Positions 5,023-6,236 of a DNA stretch of 6,236 nt are shown here, in pieces. The stretch is from JASFRI01 sp050115015 (GTDB taxonomy: Bacteria; Acidobacteriota; Polarisedimenticolia; CBDVAL01). Positions within the stretch are counted from its first letter, which is position 1. Each line of letters opens with the position of its first letter. The notes below the pieces were generated by a model. It made no database searches. It had not been told where the DNA came from and saw only the letters and a list, made by a program, of their open reading frames with translations. The position numbers and the translations under genes were made by a program. Location of the stretch: positions 1 through 6,236 of the forward strand of contig JASFRI010000257.1 of assembly GCA_050115015.1 (NCBI GenBank), read 5' to 3'.

Positions 5023-6236
5023 CTATCGGATCTCGATGGAATCCAAGTGCAGGTAGTCGCTCATGTCGGAGACGATCACGCGGTCCCCCTCGCGCAGTCC
5101 GTCGAGCACCTCGAACTCCTCGTAGCCCGATAGCCCGAGGCGGACCTCGGTGCGGACCGCGCGGTCTCCCCGCACGACGAACACCGGCTCCACGGTGCTT
5201 CCCCTGCCGTAGGGGAACTTCCGCACCTTCAGGACGTCGTCCCGCGCCTGGACCACCACCAGCAGGTCCACCGTGAGGTTGTTCCGCAGGATGGCGTGAT
5301 CCGGCTGGTCCAGCGAGACGTGGAACCGCACGACCCCGCGATCGATGGTCGGGTCGATGGAGTCCAGGCGTCCCGGCAGGACGACGTCGTCCAGCCTCAC
5401 CCGGACGGGGAGGCCCGGCCGTAGGCGGGGGGCGTGGATGTCGGAGACGCTGCCCTCGACCCGGAACGTGTCGAGGTCGGCGACCCGGGCGAGCACGTCC
5501 CCGGTGCGGATCGCGGCGCCCTCCTCCTCGACGATCCAGGTGAGCACCCCCGAGCTCTCCGCCCGGGCCGTGGCCCTCTCGAGGAGCCGCGCCGCCTCGA
5601 CCCGCTCCTTCTCCAGGATGCCGATGTCCAGGGCGAGGCCGGCGAGGCGTGCCTCCGCCGAGCGCCTCTCCGTCTCCACCGCGTCCTCGGTCTGGGCCAG
5701 GACGATGGCGGCCTTGCGGGCCTCGACCTCCACCTCGCGGAGCGCCGCCTCGGCGATCAGGCCCTGGGCACGCAGCACCCGCTGCTGCTCCACCCGGTAC
5801 TGCAGGATCTCCACGTCGAGCCGCCCGGTCTGGACCCGGGACTCCAGGTCCGCCAGGGTCTTCTCCAGTGCCAGGCGGACCTGCTCCTGCTCGTTGCGCT
5901 TCTGCGCCAGCCGCTCCTGCAGCCTCTCCAGGTCGAGGCGGGAGGTGGCGGTGTCGAGCTCGAGGAGGGGGTCCCCGGCCCGGACCTCCTCGCCCGGCCG
6001 CCGCAGCACCCGGAGCACCCGGGTGTCGATCGGGCTCGTTAGCACCTTCTCGAACACCGGGCGGACGGTCCCCGAGGCCTCCACCGTGGCCTCGAGCCGG
6101 CCCCTCTCGACGGCGGCGACGCGGATCCGGGTCCGCTGCACCGCCGGGCGGAGCCACCCGGGCAGCGAGGCCAGCAGGGCCAGGCCCCCCAGGCCCAGCA
6201 GGGCTCCGAAGGCGATGCGGCTGGTGAGGCGTCGGC
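5023..6236 (-). CDS. MacA/HlyD-type periplasmic adaptor (membrane-fusion protein), 5' end outside window
   Basis: Adaptor subunit of a tripartite ABC efflux pump, anchored in the inner membrane and reaching across the periplasm. The open frame runs to the window edge, giving 403 visible residues. Residues 1-6 are basic (RRLTSR), 7-24 form a hydrophobic membrane anchor (IAFGALLGLGGLALLASL), then a beta-rich start (VEASGTVRP) typical of the barrel-sandwich domain. About residues 97-225 form a long Leu/Glu/Arg/Gln-rich alpha-hairpin, with its tip near QGLIAEAALRE. The second lipoyl half follows (SSGVLTWIVEEEGAAIRTGD), then a beta-barrel and a membrane-proximal domain ending in DGLREGDRVIVSDMSDYLHL. 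A GTG at 6141 could be called as start, but it would remove the anchor; upstream codons are open and make sense, so the true start lies to the right of the window, probably only a few residues away. First visible gene of the operon, 18 bases before the ATPase. The substrate cannot be told from sequence. Confidence 0.93.
   Translation of the reverse strand, partial: RRLTSRIAFGALLGLGGLALLASLPGWLRPAVQRTRIRVAAVERGRLEATVEASGTVRPVFEKVLTSPIDTRVLRVLRRPGEEVRAGDPLLELDTATSRLDLERLQERLAQKRNEQEQVRLALEKTLADLESRVQTGRLDVEILQYRVEQQRVLRAQGLIAEAALREVEVEARKAAIVLAQTEDAVETERRSAEARLAGLALDIGILEKERVEAARLLERATARAESSGVLTWIVEEEGAAIRTGDVLARVADLDTFRVEGSVSDIHAPRLRPGLPVRVRLDDVVLPGRLDSIDPTIDRGVVRFHVSLDQPDHAILRNNLTVDLLVVVQARDDVLKVRKFPYGRGSTVEPVFVVRGDRAVRTEVRLGLSGYEEFEVLDGLREGDRVIVSDMSDYLHLDSIEIR

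Noticed and set aside
3100..5133. Very long open frame (677 codons) on the plus strand across permease 1, the ATPase and part of the adaptor
   Set aside because: It lies opposite three well-supported genes. Its product is rich in His, Arg, Asp, Glu and Gln with no recognisable domain or hydrophobic core, as expected of an antisense shadow in GC-rich DNA.
5023..6141. GTG at 6141 as the adaptor start
   Set aside because: It would delete a clear membrane anchor encoded in the same open frame to the right.

Overview
The window is one stretch of GC-rich bacterial chromosome (about two thirds G+C by eye). It reads entirely on the minus strand, so transcription runs from the right edge (6236) to the left edge (1). 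It looks like a single operon of six genes. In transcription order these are: a membrane-fusion adaptor (5' end cut off by the right edge), an ABC ATPase, two different MacB/FtsX-type permeases, a sigma-54-dependent response regulator, and the first 154 codons of a sensor histidine kinase (3' end cut off by the left edge). The genes are separated by 18, 12, -4, 5 and 22 bases, so there is no room for internal promoters of ordinary size. No RNA gene, mobile element, CRISPR array or gene-free stretch over 300 bases was seen.

Together the first four genes encode a MacAB-like tripartite export pump. The ATPase sits on the cytoplasmic side. The two permeases, each with the four-helix plus large periplasmic domain layout of the MacB family, probably form a heterodimer. 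The adaptor bridges to an outer-membrane channel, which is not in the window. The last two genes form a two-component system: a kinase with two membrane helices, almost no periplasmic loop, a HAMP-like linker and a PAS domain, and an NtrC-type activator with receiver, AAA+ and Fis-type DNA-binding domains. The presence of an adaptor and a sigma-54 activator implies a Gram-negative cell plan. Separate ATPase and permease genes joined to an NtrC-type regulator and a short-loop kinase recall operons I know from Acidobacteria, Bacteroidetes and similar phyla. The high GC argues for Acidobacteria or another GC-rich soil or sediment phylum rather than Bacteroidetes, but the sequence alone does not settle this.

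The main points of interest are: a kinase with virtually no extracytoplasmic sensor downstream of an FtsX-type transporter, suggesting (by inference) that it reads the transporter or the membrane; a perfect 7-bp inverted repeat filling the gap between regulator and kinase and ending at the kinase ATG; a GAFTDA in place of GAFTGA in the sigma-54-contacting loop; and an unusual loop after the phospho-acceptor Asp of the regulator.
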